A stretch of DNA of 64,000 bases, taken from assembly GCF_003171515.1 (NCBI RefSeq), contig NC_089391.1, positions 1,302,001-1,366,000 of the forward strand. The letters are read 5' to 3'. The number at the start of each line of letters is the position of its first letter. Positions within the stretch are counted from its first letter, which is position 1. Below, one piece after another: positions 10,187-20,632 of this stretch. Origin of the DNA: Pyrenophora tritici-repentis (Eukaryota > Ascomycota > Dothideomycetes > Pleosporales > Pleosporaceae). The notes beneath the pieces are model-generated. The model did no database searches and had not been told where the DNA came from. It saw only the letters and a list, made by a program, of their open reading frames with translations. The position numbers and the translations under genes are program-made.

Positions 10187-12710
10187 ATGGGTACTTTGAA
10201 GAACTAGTTATCTTGAAGATTAGACAAGCCTGGAGCAGCTTCGCGATACAAGGGCAATCTTGTCGTCCAGAACTAACAACAACAGAACAAGGCTCAGGGT
10301 GGCTATATAAGTCGATACCAGTTCCACCATATTTGCATCACTGCACCCTATAAGTAGTTCCAACTTATAGCCCTTGGCGTGCCAGATGATCGGTTCGTTG
10401 TTCGACTCCGGATGAGCAGGATAGCGTGGTTGCATTCCATCGACATTCCTACGACCCGGGCAAAGGTACTTAATGCATGGCCTCCCGACGGCATGCTCGT
10501 GCATATTGGCTTCAAAACCTAGCTTGTGCACACTAGTCATTCGATGGCTCTACCCTTGCCGCCCACACCTCTACGGTATAGGTGGGACAAAGAATCTCGG
10601 CCTGCATGTCCTTCGCGTAGTTACGACTGAGTAGCTGAGCTAGACGGCGGGTATTTTAGCTGTTGGTATAGCGAGTTATAGGCTCATCGGTTAGCAGTGG
10701 TATGAAGACCGTCCATGATGACCCCAACATATCCACTACCATTAGGTAACTGGACAGACACTGTGAGACAAGATCGGCATATCCCTCTTCGCTAGCGCAA
10801 GCGTACATGCAGCTCGGCTGTGTTCCTGAAATGCCGTGTATCGTAGTCTTTGCCGTAAACGGCTCCATCACATGTAACGTCAACACCCCGCAAAGACAGT
10901 CTACCTCAACGTTTGTCGTTACTTCGTTTGCTCTAAAGCTCATCGAATAGTTCCCAATAGGAAGACAAGCAGAGTATGTAGCTCCAAAAGTGGCTGAGGT
11001 TCGAGGCAGTGATACACAAACATGAACACGATGTACTACGACGTCTCATGCAGCTCGAAACTCATGTCTGAGTGGAAGCCACGTGTATTGAGGCTCTAGA
11101 CGGGCTTCATGCGTGTTGGATGCCGTAGAACGTGCTGCAGCTCAACCCCTGCCAAGGGTAGCGAACTGGCGGTGTCGGATGATGTTGGATAGGAAGTATT
11201 AATATTCCATGTAGTTATGTTCATCTAGTTGCGGATATGTTTGAATGTGCTCCGTAGGACTTGAGCGTCTAACGCCTGATAGGAGGCCAACAGATATAGA
11301 CTGCCAGGAGAGATGAACGCTCATGGCCTCACAGCTAAACGTCAGTGTTGCAGCTAAGACATTGGAATTAGCTTACAATGTGGCAATTAGACAACAGCTA
11401 GCTCGAGTCCTGCAATACATTAGTGGTGACAGCTACGAGTGTACCTACACTGAGACATTTGCGTTGTCAGCCTTTGAGTAACCGTTCGTTTCATAGCTCG
11501 ACGCTTCAACGTCGTACAGGGTGGAGACACCATTCGGGATCAAGAGGACAGACTTTGGTTCAGTTGACGCCAGTGTTACGCTGAGAGCAGGGAATCGGTG
11601 ACACTGTCCCTGTAACCGTTCTCTCGCTATCCCCTACTCTTCGTTGTACAACTTATGGACCCCTCTCTTCAGCTTTCGGGGATGGAAGACCTCGCACGCG
11701 CGCGATGTGAGGTAGGCGGGTTACTGCGTAAATACTACCGCCAAACAATTCCTACAGTATAAGCAGTGTATCCTGCATGCTCGATTCGAGATCAGTTCGG
11801 GTAGGAAGAAGCCGATTGGTGTACTTTCTAAAGTGTTTAGTAAACACAACTCCACCCCAAAGCCCATCTCTCCCTTCAATTCCATTACAACGACGGGCGC
11901 GAAAAGTTAGATCCGCAGCCACTGATGCACATTCTAACTCCCTACTCCGCGGAAGACTAAAAGTTCTCGCGGCGATGTCGTCGGAACACCAACAACAGCG
12001 GCCCCGCCATTTTTAGCCACAGCGACACAAAATATGGCAACCCCGCACCAGCATCACCGGTATTTCTCGCTTCCGTGTCTCCTGCTTTCATCTCGCATAT
12101 GCACAGATCCAGGATGCGTTTGCGCTGTGGAGGGCGAGGAGGCATGGAGGGTGGTCGCAGGTACGGCAACGTCATCGCCCCAGGGCACGAGGCAGTGCCA
12201 AATGTACCCTTATTGACCCAAGTAGTCCATATGCAGCATCACCTTATATTTAATAGTCTGATTACATGAACAAACAAGACGTCTCCATCTTACCAAGCCA
12301 TGATTACTAAACTTCGGCAAACCTGCTTCCAGCCGAGCCAGCCAACACCACCTACAATCTCAACCTGGAAGTCTTCCCCTTCTGAATCTCACGATGTGAT
12401 TAGTATCGTCAATTTATTGCGTTGTATGAATGTCCCATGTGTAGTGGAGAACACTTTGCTGAGTAAGTTGACATAATCTGAATAGTGTGATGAGGGGATT
12501 TCGGCGGCCGATGAGGCATCGGCAACTGGGTTGGCACCAATAGTCGAGGTGGTAGGTTTGAGTGTATGTGGTATGAAGATACGAGGGAGAAGGAATGATT
12601 ACTCAAACATAGCAAAGAAGAGAGGTATAAGAAGAGGAGTCAAGATACCATAGTCAACCCATCATCAATCAACCTCATCTCATCCATCCACAAACCACCC
12701 CCAACACAAA
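10187..12710. other. Long intergenic region, nothing firm
   Basis: About 2.5 kb lie between the MFS pump and the NmrA-like gene. Several short frames occur (minus 10656-10943 and 10220-10540; plus 11777-12016 and 12034-12269), but none has a recognisable motif, a plausible spliced partner or a homologue in the window. I see no tRNA, transposon ends or long repeats. A CT-rich leader at about 12660-12710 is the likely 5' UTR of the next gene. Confidence 0.5.
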
Positions 12711-13676
12711 ATGTCCACCCCCCTAACCAACATCGTCATCCTCGGCGCCTCAGGCTCCGTCGGCCGCCCCATCCTCTCCGCCCTCCTCACCCTCCCCTCA
12801 ATCAACCTCACAATTGTAACCCGCACCTCCTCCACCGCCACCTTCCCCACGGCCCCAAACATCCGCATCCACACCCTCTCCGACGCCCTCACCCTCACCG
12901 AACTAACAGCCGCCTTCAAAAACCACCACGCCGTCATCGTCGCCCTCTCCACCACCCCCGTAACCAGCGGCACCGGTCCCAACAGCCTCGCCTTCCGCCT
13001 CATCGACGCCGCCCGCGCCGCCGGCGTCCAACGCTTCATCCCCAGCGAATTCGGCGCCAATAACCTCGATCCCCGCGCTCGCGCCCTGGTGCCTGTCTAC
13101 GACATCAAAGGCGCCATGCTGGAGTATCTCCAACAAACCTGCGCGGCCATTAACGGCGCGATGAGCTGGATGAGTATCAGCTGTGGTAGCTGGCTAGACT
13201 GGGCGCTTGACCCGGCTAAATCGGGGAATTTCCTGGGCATCGATGTTAAGGCGAGACGGGCGACGGTGTGGGATTCGGGCGAGAACCGGTTTGCGGTTAC
13301 GACGAGTGAGAATACGGGGTTGGCGGTTGCGAGGGTGCTGGCGGAGCCGGATATTGCGAGGGATAGGCAGGTTTTTCTGTGTGATTTTTCGACGTGTACG
13401 AATGAGATTTTGGGGGCGTTGGAGAAGGAGATGGGGGAGCAGTTTGTGGTGGAGAGGAAGGAGAGTGGACCGTTGATCAAGGAGTTGAAGAAGAGGTATG
13501 ATGGTGGGGATAGTGGTGCTGCGTTTCCGATTTTGGCGATGAGCTTTGGGGCCGATGTGGATGTTGGGTATGATTTCCCCAAGGAACAGGAGGTTTGGAA
13601 TGAGAAGTTGGGGTTGCCCAAGGTGGGGCTTGAGGATGTTGTTAGGGAGGCTGTTGAGTTGGCGGCGAGGTCTTAG
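12711..13676 (+). CDS. NmrA-like / isoflavone-reductase-like NAD(P)-binding protein
   Basis: Single-exon 321-aa atypical SDR. The N-terminal Rossmann motif GASGSVGRPIL is at residues 13-23, followed by LIDAARAAGVQRFIPSEFG, the diagnostic block of the NmrA/PCBER-like group (PF05368). Members either reduce small phenolic substrates or sense NAD(P) redox state; which applies here cannot be told. The lysine in YDIKGAML is at the usual place of the family catalytic lysine, which favours an enzyme. Base composition is unusual: the first 490 bp are strongly C-rich on the coding strand and the second half is G/T-rich, with no loss of frame. ATG context CACAAAATGTCC is good. Confidence 0.88.
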   Translation: MSTPLTNIVILGASGSVGRPILSALLTLPSINLTIVTRTSSTATFPTAPNIRIHTLSDALTLTELTAAFKNHHAVIVALSTTPVTSGTGPNSLAFRLIDAARAAGVQRFIPSEFGANNLDPRARALVPVYDIKGAMLEYLQQTCAAINGAMSWMSISCGSWLDWALDPAKSGNFLGIDVKARRATVWDSGENRFAVTTSENTGLAVARVLAEPDIARDRQVFLCDFSTCTNEILGALEKEMGEQFVVERKESGPLIKELKKRYDGGDSGAAFPILAMSFGADVDVGYDFPKEQEVWNEKLGLPKVGLEDVVREAVELAARS

Positions 13677-14096
13677 CTAGAGATCGCCATAAATATGAGT
13701 AGTAGTCAACGTTTGAATTTCACCAAGCTTCTCAAGACTTGAAGTGGAAGAGTATACAGTAGAATAAACATTTCCAGGCGGCGCACTACCTACAAGTGGC
13801 AACTGCAGAACCAGCCAGCACCAGCGTCTCTCGAAACAGAACAAAGTGTTAAAGGGTATTTTTGTCCAGCAGCAGCAAATCAGAAACAACCGCCGATCGA
13901 AACATAAAAGACATTATACAGAAACTGATGCTCTCTTCAGAGTGACAAGAGAGCACCTCGTCAGTTTTTCATCATCCTTGCCGTACCAGAAGAGAAGACA
14001 ATAAAAGGACATTGGTATATAGCAATTCTCATGAAACACAACTTTGCAGCCAAAGCAAACACAAAGGCATTCGTTCGCGTCAAGCAAACGATACGT
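13677..14096. other. Intergenic between convergent genes
   Basis: Presumed 3' UTRs and terminators of the NmrA-like gene and the F-box-like gene on the opposite strand. No gene is seen. Confidence 0.5.
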
Positions 14097-15826
14097 TTAC
14101 CGGGCCAGCGACGACGACATACGAGGGGCACGGTCGATGGACATGCGAGCAGCGGCAACGTCCATGGAGCGGCGGGGGGAGCAGTCCCTGGACATTCTTG
14201 AGACCTGGTAGCTCATGCGCCAGTCAAGCGGCAGACGGCCCTCGTTTGTAGTCCTGCGGGAAGCATGGCCAACAACGACGTGCATCTCAAACTTGTCAAG
14301 ACCGGTGGCTTGCATATAGGCCTCGTAACCCTCGGACTTTGACGAGCGCTTCATCCAGTCCTCGGCAACGGCGGAGGGGTACACGACGCGGAGCAGGGGC
14401 TCGGCGCCACGGAAGCGGTAGTACTGTCGGATGTCGTCGTGGGGGAAGAGGTGGAGGTCGATGCGCTTCATGGGGCCGTTGACGGCGCTGAGCCAGCTCT
14501 TGGTGCTGCCGTCTGTCTTGGGAAGGAGCTTGTTGAGCTCAAGGACAATCTCGGCGATGCTGCGGAAGACGACGCCCTCGGTTGAGGTGAATTGGCAGTC
14601 GGTGCGGTTCTTGCGGACGAGAGTACGGATCAGGGGTAGCAGGTCAATGGGCTCCATGTCGAAGCAGGCGGCGTCAATGTCCATGGACACTTGTCCTTGG
14701 AGGGCATCAATGTTTACGAGGTTTGCCTTTTGGCTCCAGAGATCGATGATGTAGTGGGCTTTCTTGGCGTAGATGGGGAGAAACTCGGAGCGGAGCTGGC
14801 GGCAGGCCTGGGTGAGGCCGTAAAACTGGCGCTTTGGGGCGGGGGCGGTCTCGCCGTCGCGGGGAGCAAGGGCTGGGTCATCGTGGCGGCACATACGGAT
14901 GGGCACGTCCTCGTTCATGCTCTCGTATATGCGGTTGCGAACCTCTGTGTCACATTAGCGCATGTATATATGGAGCAATTGGGTCACAACATACCAGGAG
15001 GCAAGTCCAACAGGCTGGCTGGCGCAGTCTTCTTGGTAACCTGGACATCTTCGACCTCGTCTGCGACCTCAACGATCTCGACTACGGGCTCTGGCGTGGC
15101 TGATCGGACCTCCTCAACTACTGATACTGGCGCGACCTCTTCAACGGGAAGAGTGATCTGTTGGGGCTCGGGCTCGGGGGTTGCGGTTCGGGAGACTTGG
15201 ATAACTTCCGGCTCGGGAGTCGCACAGCGGATAGACACTGCTTCGGGTTCGGGAGTCGCATGCCTGACGGTGGCATTCCATGGTTCCTCTTCGGGTGTGG
15301 CGCAACGAACCAGCATAGAAGCATCGCTCGTCTCAACTTGCGGCTCAGGTGTCGCGGCCCTGACAGTCGCATTCCATGGTTCTTCTTCCGGGGTAGGGCA
15401 GCGAACAAGAGTAGAAGCCGTCTCCTCCTTCTCGGGTTCAGGCGCGGGGGTAGAATTCCTTGAAGATGTAGTAGTGACGAGGAATTTCTGCTCGACCATC
15501 CACCCGGCACTCAACTTGCCCTTTTCATGGTGAACGGAAAAGTCGAGCGTGTTGCTATCCCTGCTTCTGCTCCGGCCTCCATCCCAATGGTGAACACTCT
15601 GCTGCACGGGACTCGGTACCGGGGCGATGGTGGGCACGCGGATGTCGTTCGCAGTGTCAGTAGTTGTTTTGTCTCCGGTGGCCGTAGTTTCATGCGCGAC
15701 CTGCTCAAGCTCGAGCCCGGGTACATGCAGCTGTGGTGTTGCATCATTAGTGAGGTGCGGCTCAGTCGACAGCTCGCGCGTGCGTCGCGACCGACCACAG
15801 CTAAACAGGTCTGCAATGACACCCAT
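14097..15826 (-). CDS. F-box-like protein with TPEP repeat region
   Basis: Two exons, 15826-14995 and 14944-14097, with a 50-nt GT-AG intron, encode 559 aa. The splice junction creates LDLPP-E-VRNRIYES, the F-box-like motif of this family. The following YGLTQACRQLRSEFLPIY is the second conserved block. The N-terminal 275 residues are disordered and acidic. They contain imperfect repeats built on ATPEP, including two copies of a longer unit with TPEEEPWNATVR. The last 50 residues are Arg/Ser/Met-rich with SRMS-like repeats. If it is a true F-box protein it would be an SCF ubiquitin-ligase adaptor, but only the motif supports that. Start at 15826 is the first ATG of the open frame. Confidence 0.8.
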
Positions 15827-17200
15827 TGCAGCTGGCTAATGGCTACTCCTTCCGCAACCGTACAAAGGTATTAAGGAATTAGGACGGTTGGTGTCGAGCG
15901 CACCGTCACAAAAGGAGAGGGAAACCGGCGCACATGCTTTGTCCGGGGAGCTCGCCCTCTATTATGTTTCTTTCATCACGATCGGCGCCAGTTGGTAAAA
16001 GTCACCGCTATACTGCTTCGAGTGCGCCTGAAACCCAAGGCGTGAACGGATTGGTGGGTAAGATTGCAAGCCGACAGGGATGGCCTGTCTTGGGCTTGTG
16101 CGTTACCCCTGATCACCTCTATCATCTCCACTCGTGTCCACGGCTATCTCTTATCGCCACGTGAAGCCCGCGCACATTCACTCTGCTCCATGCTTTGCTT
16201 ACCTCAGGCCCGCAAGCAACGTCTCCTGCAGCCGCTTTTCGCGCTTCTGCCCACTCGATCGGGTGCTGAATCTTGGTATATCGGTCCATCGCGGAGCATG
16301 GTCTTGGTACCTAGGGTCCCTGCGTCCATTTGTAATTGGCTGACAGAGAGGACGAGGAGGCATAGTTGGTTATGCTAAAAGCTCCTTTGATATTTCTCAT
16401 GGTTGTAGACCCTTGCCCTAAACCTTGCAACATGTCTCGCATTTGACAAAATCCAGCCATGGCTTCTTCTCAGCTGGCGGTTGCTTCTTGCTTGGTACCG
16501 GTACCCTTATGTGCACGGCCCCGCTTACCTCCGAACCTACCTTGGCCTAAACTTCACACCATACCAAATCTAAATAGTGCCTCTTGACTAATCCCCTTCA
16601 GTCCGACATGTCTTGAATCTGAACGCCATGACGAAATACCCGCAGGCCTGAGGCCAAGCGTTCCATCCGGACCTGCCGACTGACGTGTGCGGGGAGTGGG
16701 AGAATGATCGATATCGGGGCCATCTCCGGAGGCACAATGCCTGCGAAACAGCTTCTTGGGGTTATGACATGGCGATGGCTTCGAATAAGGTTGCGTGGTT
16801 TGATACTGATCAGGTAGGGCATAAACGATGGCGTAATGTTCCAATAAGTGACAGTCTTCAGCATCCGCGGGGACTCAGATAGCGAAACACTAGATCCTGC
16901 CTGTTGACCATTAACGCTATCGAATCTGCAGTGTAAGTAGTGGGGGTAGAGGGGCGAAAAGGCAAAAGAGGGGTTTCCCCTGACGTTGAGGGTACCGTTA
17001 CATCCACCCTTCTCCTTTCCGTCGCAGTATGGACAAAGCAGTTCAGACAGGCACATGAAATCTTCAAAGTCAAAGTTGAGATCTATTTAAAGATAAGGCT
17101 TACACTCGACACGTCATTTAAGCCTGGCAACACAAACGCGAAGGGAGAATCATTGCTGGAACGACAGAAACCGGAAGAACGACAACTACACCAACCGCAT
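15827..17200. other. Intergenic, nothing firm
   Basis: About 1.4 kb of flank between the F-box-like gene and the 3' end of the aldo/keto reductase. Open frames on both strands (for example minus 16598-17056) carry no family signature and overlap one another. Confidence 0.45.
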
Positions 17201-18313
17201 CTATCCCTGCTGCCACAAACTCGTAGTATGCCCCGCAAAACTCACTCCATCAATCTCCCTAATTTCCTCATTACTCAACCTCCACCCCAATGCCGCACAG
17301 TTACTAACAGCCTGCTCTTCCTTCCTAATCCCAACAACCGGCGTAATCCCCTTGCAAAGGTTGTAATTCAGCGCCACAGCACTAATCGGGACACCATGCC
17401 TCTCCGCAATAACCTTGAGCGTTGCATTGACCGGCTCGATATCCTTCATGTCGTAGCTGGAAAAGCGATACGTCTTAGGCGGCTGGTGATCAGCCGTATA
17501 CTTTCCAGTAAGCCGGCCCTGAGCGAGAGAAGAATACGACTGCAGTACGATACCGCGTTCTTTGCACGCCTGCAGCAGACCAGAGAGTTCTGGTTCTCGG
17601 CGCAGGACGGAAAATTCGACTTGGTTGATGGCTAGTGGGACGCCGTATTTAGACAGCTCTTCTTGCATCTTGATCATATCTGCCAGACTGTAGTTTGCTA
17701 CACCGATAGTCTTCGTCATGCCCTTTTCGACGCAGGCGGCCATGCCTTTTGCGATCATTGGAATAGTTTGGAGGTGGATGGGTCCGTGCACGAGGTAAAT
17801 GTCAACGTAGTTGAGGCCAAAGTTCTTGAGACTGGTTTCTAGCTTCTTGAGTGGGGCGTCGACGGGGTGGAGGATATCTTTTGCCTGGGGGACGACAAAG
17901 TACTTTGTTTGGATGATGAAGCTGTCTCGTGGCATTCCTTGGAATAACTTTCCGCATATTGCTTCACTTCTACCAGTGCCGTAGACCTGGGCGGTGTCGA
18001 TGAAGTTGACCCCTTTGCTGACGCAGTGCTTCCATGCTTCGACTACGTGAGGCTCTTCCTCAGGCTTCCAGTTCCAGGTCGAAGTGTCGCCCCAGGACCA
18101 TGCACCGATGCACAGAGGTGGTGCTTGAACATCACCATTTTTTCCTTTGTACGTGACTTTCTGGTCGGCGGTGGATATCCAGTCTTCGGGCTTCACGGCG
18201 GCGAGGCCATCAAATGAAGGGTCAACCGGGTTGGGCTTGGTGTGCTTGCCATGATGAACGCCAGTGACCGCCGACATGCCGGCAGACAGCCCGGCTTGAA
18301 GAACGTGCTGCAT
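17201..18313 (-). CDS. Aldo/keto reductase
   Basis: Single-exon 370-aa NADPH-dependent aldo/keto reductase. The catalytic tetrad is intact: Asp106 in NFIDTAQ, Tyr111 in VYG, Lys137 in IIQTKYF and His176 in YLVHG. SSLAQGRLTGKY and VVGIRKEEQ are typical C-terminal cofactor-loop blocks. The N-terminal 55 residues precede the barrel and contain no clear transit peptide. Length is slightly above the usual 320-350 aa. Substrate is unknown; the family reduces aldehydes and ketones including sugars and toxins. It is transcribed on the same strand as the amino-acid permease 5' to it, but 0.7 kb apart. Confidence 0.92.
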   Translation of the reverse strand: MQHVLQAGLSAGMSAVTGVHHGKHTKPNPVDPSFDGLAAVKPEDWISTADQKVTYKGKNGDVQAPPLCIGAWSWGDTSTWNWKPEEEPHVVEAWKHCVSKGVNFIDTAQVYGTGRSEAICGKLFQGMPRDSFIIQTKYFVVPQAKDILHPVDAPLKKLETSLKNFGLNYVDIYLVHGPIHLQTIPMIAKGMAACVEKGMTKTIGVANYSLADMIKMQEELSKYGVPLAINQVEFSVLRREPELSGLLQACKERGIVLQSYSSLAQGRLTGKYTADHQPPKTYRFSSYDMKDIEPVNATLKVIAERHGVPISAVALNYNLCKGITPVVGIRKEEQAVSNCAALGWRLSNEEIREIDGVSFAGHTTSLWQQG

Positions 18314-19009
18314 TTTCGCGGATTCGTATTATGTGGTGGAATGGAATAGTAAATGTAAATCAGTAGGTACACTTCATGTGCCACGGTCTATCAAATACCC
18401 AGTATGGCTGACGGCAAATTTGCGGCATTGCGAGTGAGCATTTTGTGTGATGCCACCATGACCCATAGACTGCATATCTGGCCTATACGCGCTGGCCGGT
18501 CCTGCATGGGTGGTAAATTTTCGGAGATGATGAACCTCATTTTGAGATGTGTGAGGCAAAACGGTCATGTTTCGATCTTAAGCTCGTCATGATGTTACTG
18601 TGATGTCATCCATCACAACCCTCATTTGTGTATTTGTATTGGCTTCAAACGTTCCCAGTAGGAGTCAACAAGACATTCCTGACGATTTTTAAGCATTTTA
18701 GTTGGTACAGTATCGTACGCCCACTGTCGTGCAAACCACAGTCTCCCGTAGATTGGTCGTCACAAGGGTGTTGCAGAACCTCGACCTACAGTCTGGGAGC
18801 TCGCAATCATTCCAATACCAATTACCATTCCCGGCCGAAAGATTCACATATACATCCTCATAGCTATCCATCAAAACTCGCCACACCACGAATGTACCAG
18901 GCGTACTAACAACACGTTTAAGCAGATGAAATGTTAAGAATGTCATAAAGTAGGCAAATAGCCATATCATATCGCTCATTCATTCATCTATCATATAAAA
19001 ACCAAACCT
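18314..19009. other. Intergenic, nothing firm
   Basis: Promoter of the aldo/keto reductase and 3' flank of the permease. No gene, repeat or transposon end is seen. Confidence 0.45.
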
Positions 19010-20632
19010 CTATAGAATACTGTTGTCCGCGCATGTAAAGGCCCCGTTGACCTTTGTGGTGGCGAATGTGTTCAATAGTGAATCGATACTGGCGTACATA
19101 CCAGGAACCACCATGAACAAGACCACAATCATAATGAAAACGTTGAAAGCAGCCGTAGCAAGCTTCTTCCAGCTCGAACGCCACTTGCCGTGCCAGTTGA
19201 GATGGAACCAGAAAAGTACAGTAACACCCCAGGTGAACCATGATAGCAAAAGTGCAGCGGAAATGTTGAGCAAGGAGTTGAAGACCGGGATGGCGTTGGC
19301 GAGAATCCAGACGACGACCCAGAAAAGAGTCACAGCGAAGAGCCAGACTGCCTGCTCTGTCTTCTTGCCAACGTCGGTCATGGTGATAGAAGCACGTCGA
19401 GCACGGGAGCTTTTCGGAACGCTGGGAGAGAGCTCTGTCGTAGCGCCGTTCTTCTTGGCCTTCCTCTCGCTAATCAGGCGCAGGAAATAGACATGGAGAT
19501 AGCGTCCAGCTGTCATTCCAAATACTAAGCCGGTTCCGAGAAGTCCAATGAATGAGACACCGTAAGAGACCTTGGCCATTGTAGTCTTCAGAGATCCGAG
19601 GGCGGGCGAAGCGACTTGCTCACCAGATAGCGAGTATACAACCGCAGCGACAATGACGTAGATGGTGGTGGAAATACACTTTTCGATCGTGATGGCGCGA
19701 GGATAGTCGCGGGAGGGGTTCTCCATTTCGGCGAGGACTGTTGGGAAGGCTTGGTTGCCGCTGAAAGCGAAAGCGATGTTGAGGAACGCAGAGACAGCTT
19801 GCGTGAATGTTGGGCTTCCGATAGCCTTGAGGTTCAGAGGTGCTTCAGGGTTGCGAGGGCCCTGAACACCCAGGGCGATCATGACAACCATGACAGTCGC
19901 AATGATGGATATGGTGCACGGCCAGGATGCCCAGGAGACAAAGCGCATGCTGTGTGGTACGCACATTGCCCACATAGCCACAGCGGCGACGACGGTGAAG
20001 GCGACTGTGCAGGTTGCGTGGTCGCTGACAGTATTAAGTCCGATCGAGATTGTGACGACTGCCGAAGCGCTAATAAGTGCCATGTTGATCAAAAAGCCAA
20101 CAGCAAAGACACATTCGACCCAGGGACCGCCGAGGACACGGCCGTAGTCGACGATGTTGAGCATGTAAGGGTACTTTCGCCAGTACTGTATGAGGTTGTA
20201 TGCAGTGTACAGACTGAGCATACCCATACCAATGATGCACACAATACCTGGAAAAAACCCGAGCGTGTTGAGAGCGGCTGGCAGAGACAATATACCAATA
20301 CCAATCTCGTTGGTCAGGAATATAATGACAGTTTGTGTGCAGTTGAGCTTCTTGCTCTCGCCTGGGTCTGGTCGTTGACTCGCATTCTGGATGTCTGATA
20401 CGTCGCCTAGATGTGTGTCGGATTCTGACGACGAATCAAACTTCTCCGAGTCATTCTTGTTCTTGTGTCGCAAAGGGTCTTCCGGGTCGTGGGTAGGATC
20501 TGCTGCAAGGGCTACCGTGGGTCGGTGGGCGGACAAGGGTATGGTCTCAAAAGCGTTGGGCTTGGTGTCGAATTCATATGAATGTTGCGCGGGAACGTTG
20601 CCATGGGCAGATGCAAACTCTCTTTGGTCCAT
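19010..20632 (-). CDS. Amino-acid permease, AAAP family
   Basis: Single-exon 540-aa polytopic membrane protein of the Aa_trans (PF01490) type, like the Neurospora neutral amino-acid permease Mtr. A 115-residue charged cytosolic N-terminus precedes about 11 hydrophobic spans. The first span, with GIGILSLPAALNTLGFFPG, is the family hallmark, and the SGNQAFPTVLAEMENP block between spans is also diagnostic. Predicted role is proton-coupled uptake of neutral or aromatic amino acids at the plasma membrane or vacuole. Start at 20632 is the first ATG. Confidence 0.9.
   Translation of the reverse strand: MDQREFASAHGNVPAQHSYEFDTKPNAFETIPLSAHRPTVALAADPTHDPEDPLRHKNKNDSEKFDSSSESDTHLGDVSDIQNASQRPDPGESKKLNCTQTVIIFLTNEIGIGILSLPAALNTLGFFPGIVCIIGMGMLSLYTAYNLIQYWRKYPYMLNIVDYGRVLGGPWVECVFAVGFLINMALISASAVVTISIGLNTVSDHATCTVAFTVVAAVAMWAMCVPHSMRFVSWASWPCTISIIATVMVVMIALGVQGPRNPEAPLNLKAIGSPTFTQAVSAFLNIAFAFSGNQAFPTVLAEMENPSRDYPRAITIEKCISTTIYVIVAAVVYSLSGEQVASPALGSLKTTMAKVSYGVSFIGLLGTGLVFGMTAGRYLHVYFLRLISERKAKKNGATTELSPSVPKSSRARRASITMTDVGKKTEQAVWLFAVTLFWVVVWILANAIPVFNSLLNISAALLLSWFTWGVTVLFWFHLNWHGKWRSSWKKLATAAFNVFIMIVVLFMVVPGMYASIDSLLNTFATTKVNGAFTCADNSIL

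Noticed and set aside
10187..12710. Possible biosynthetic genes beside the DHA2 pump
   Set aside because: No core enzyme, oxidase or regulator motif could be found on either strand.
14691..15533. 280-codon plus-strand frame rich in Ser/Gly/Val
   Set aside because: Mirror of the TPEP repeat exon on the other strand; the repeat composition keeps both strands open.
16940..17635. 231-codon plus-strand open frame
   Set aside because: It is largely antisense to the aldo/keto reductase, with no motif; the minus-strand gene explains the open frame.
19751..20398. 215-codon plus-strand Asp/His-rich frame
   Set aside because: Antisense of the amino-acid permease, no start context or domain.
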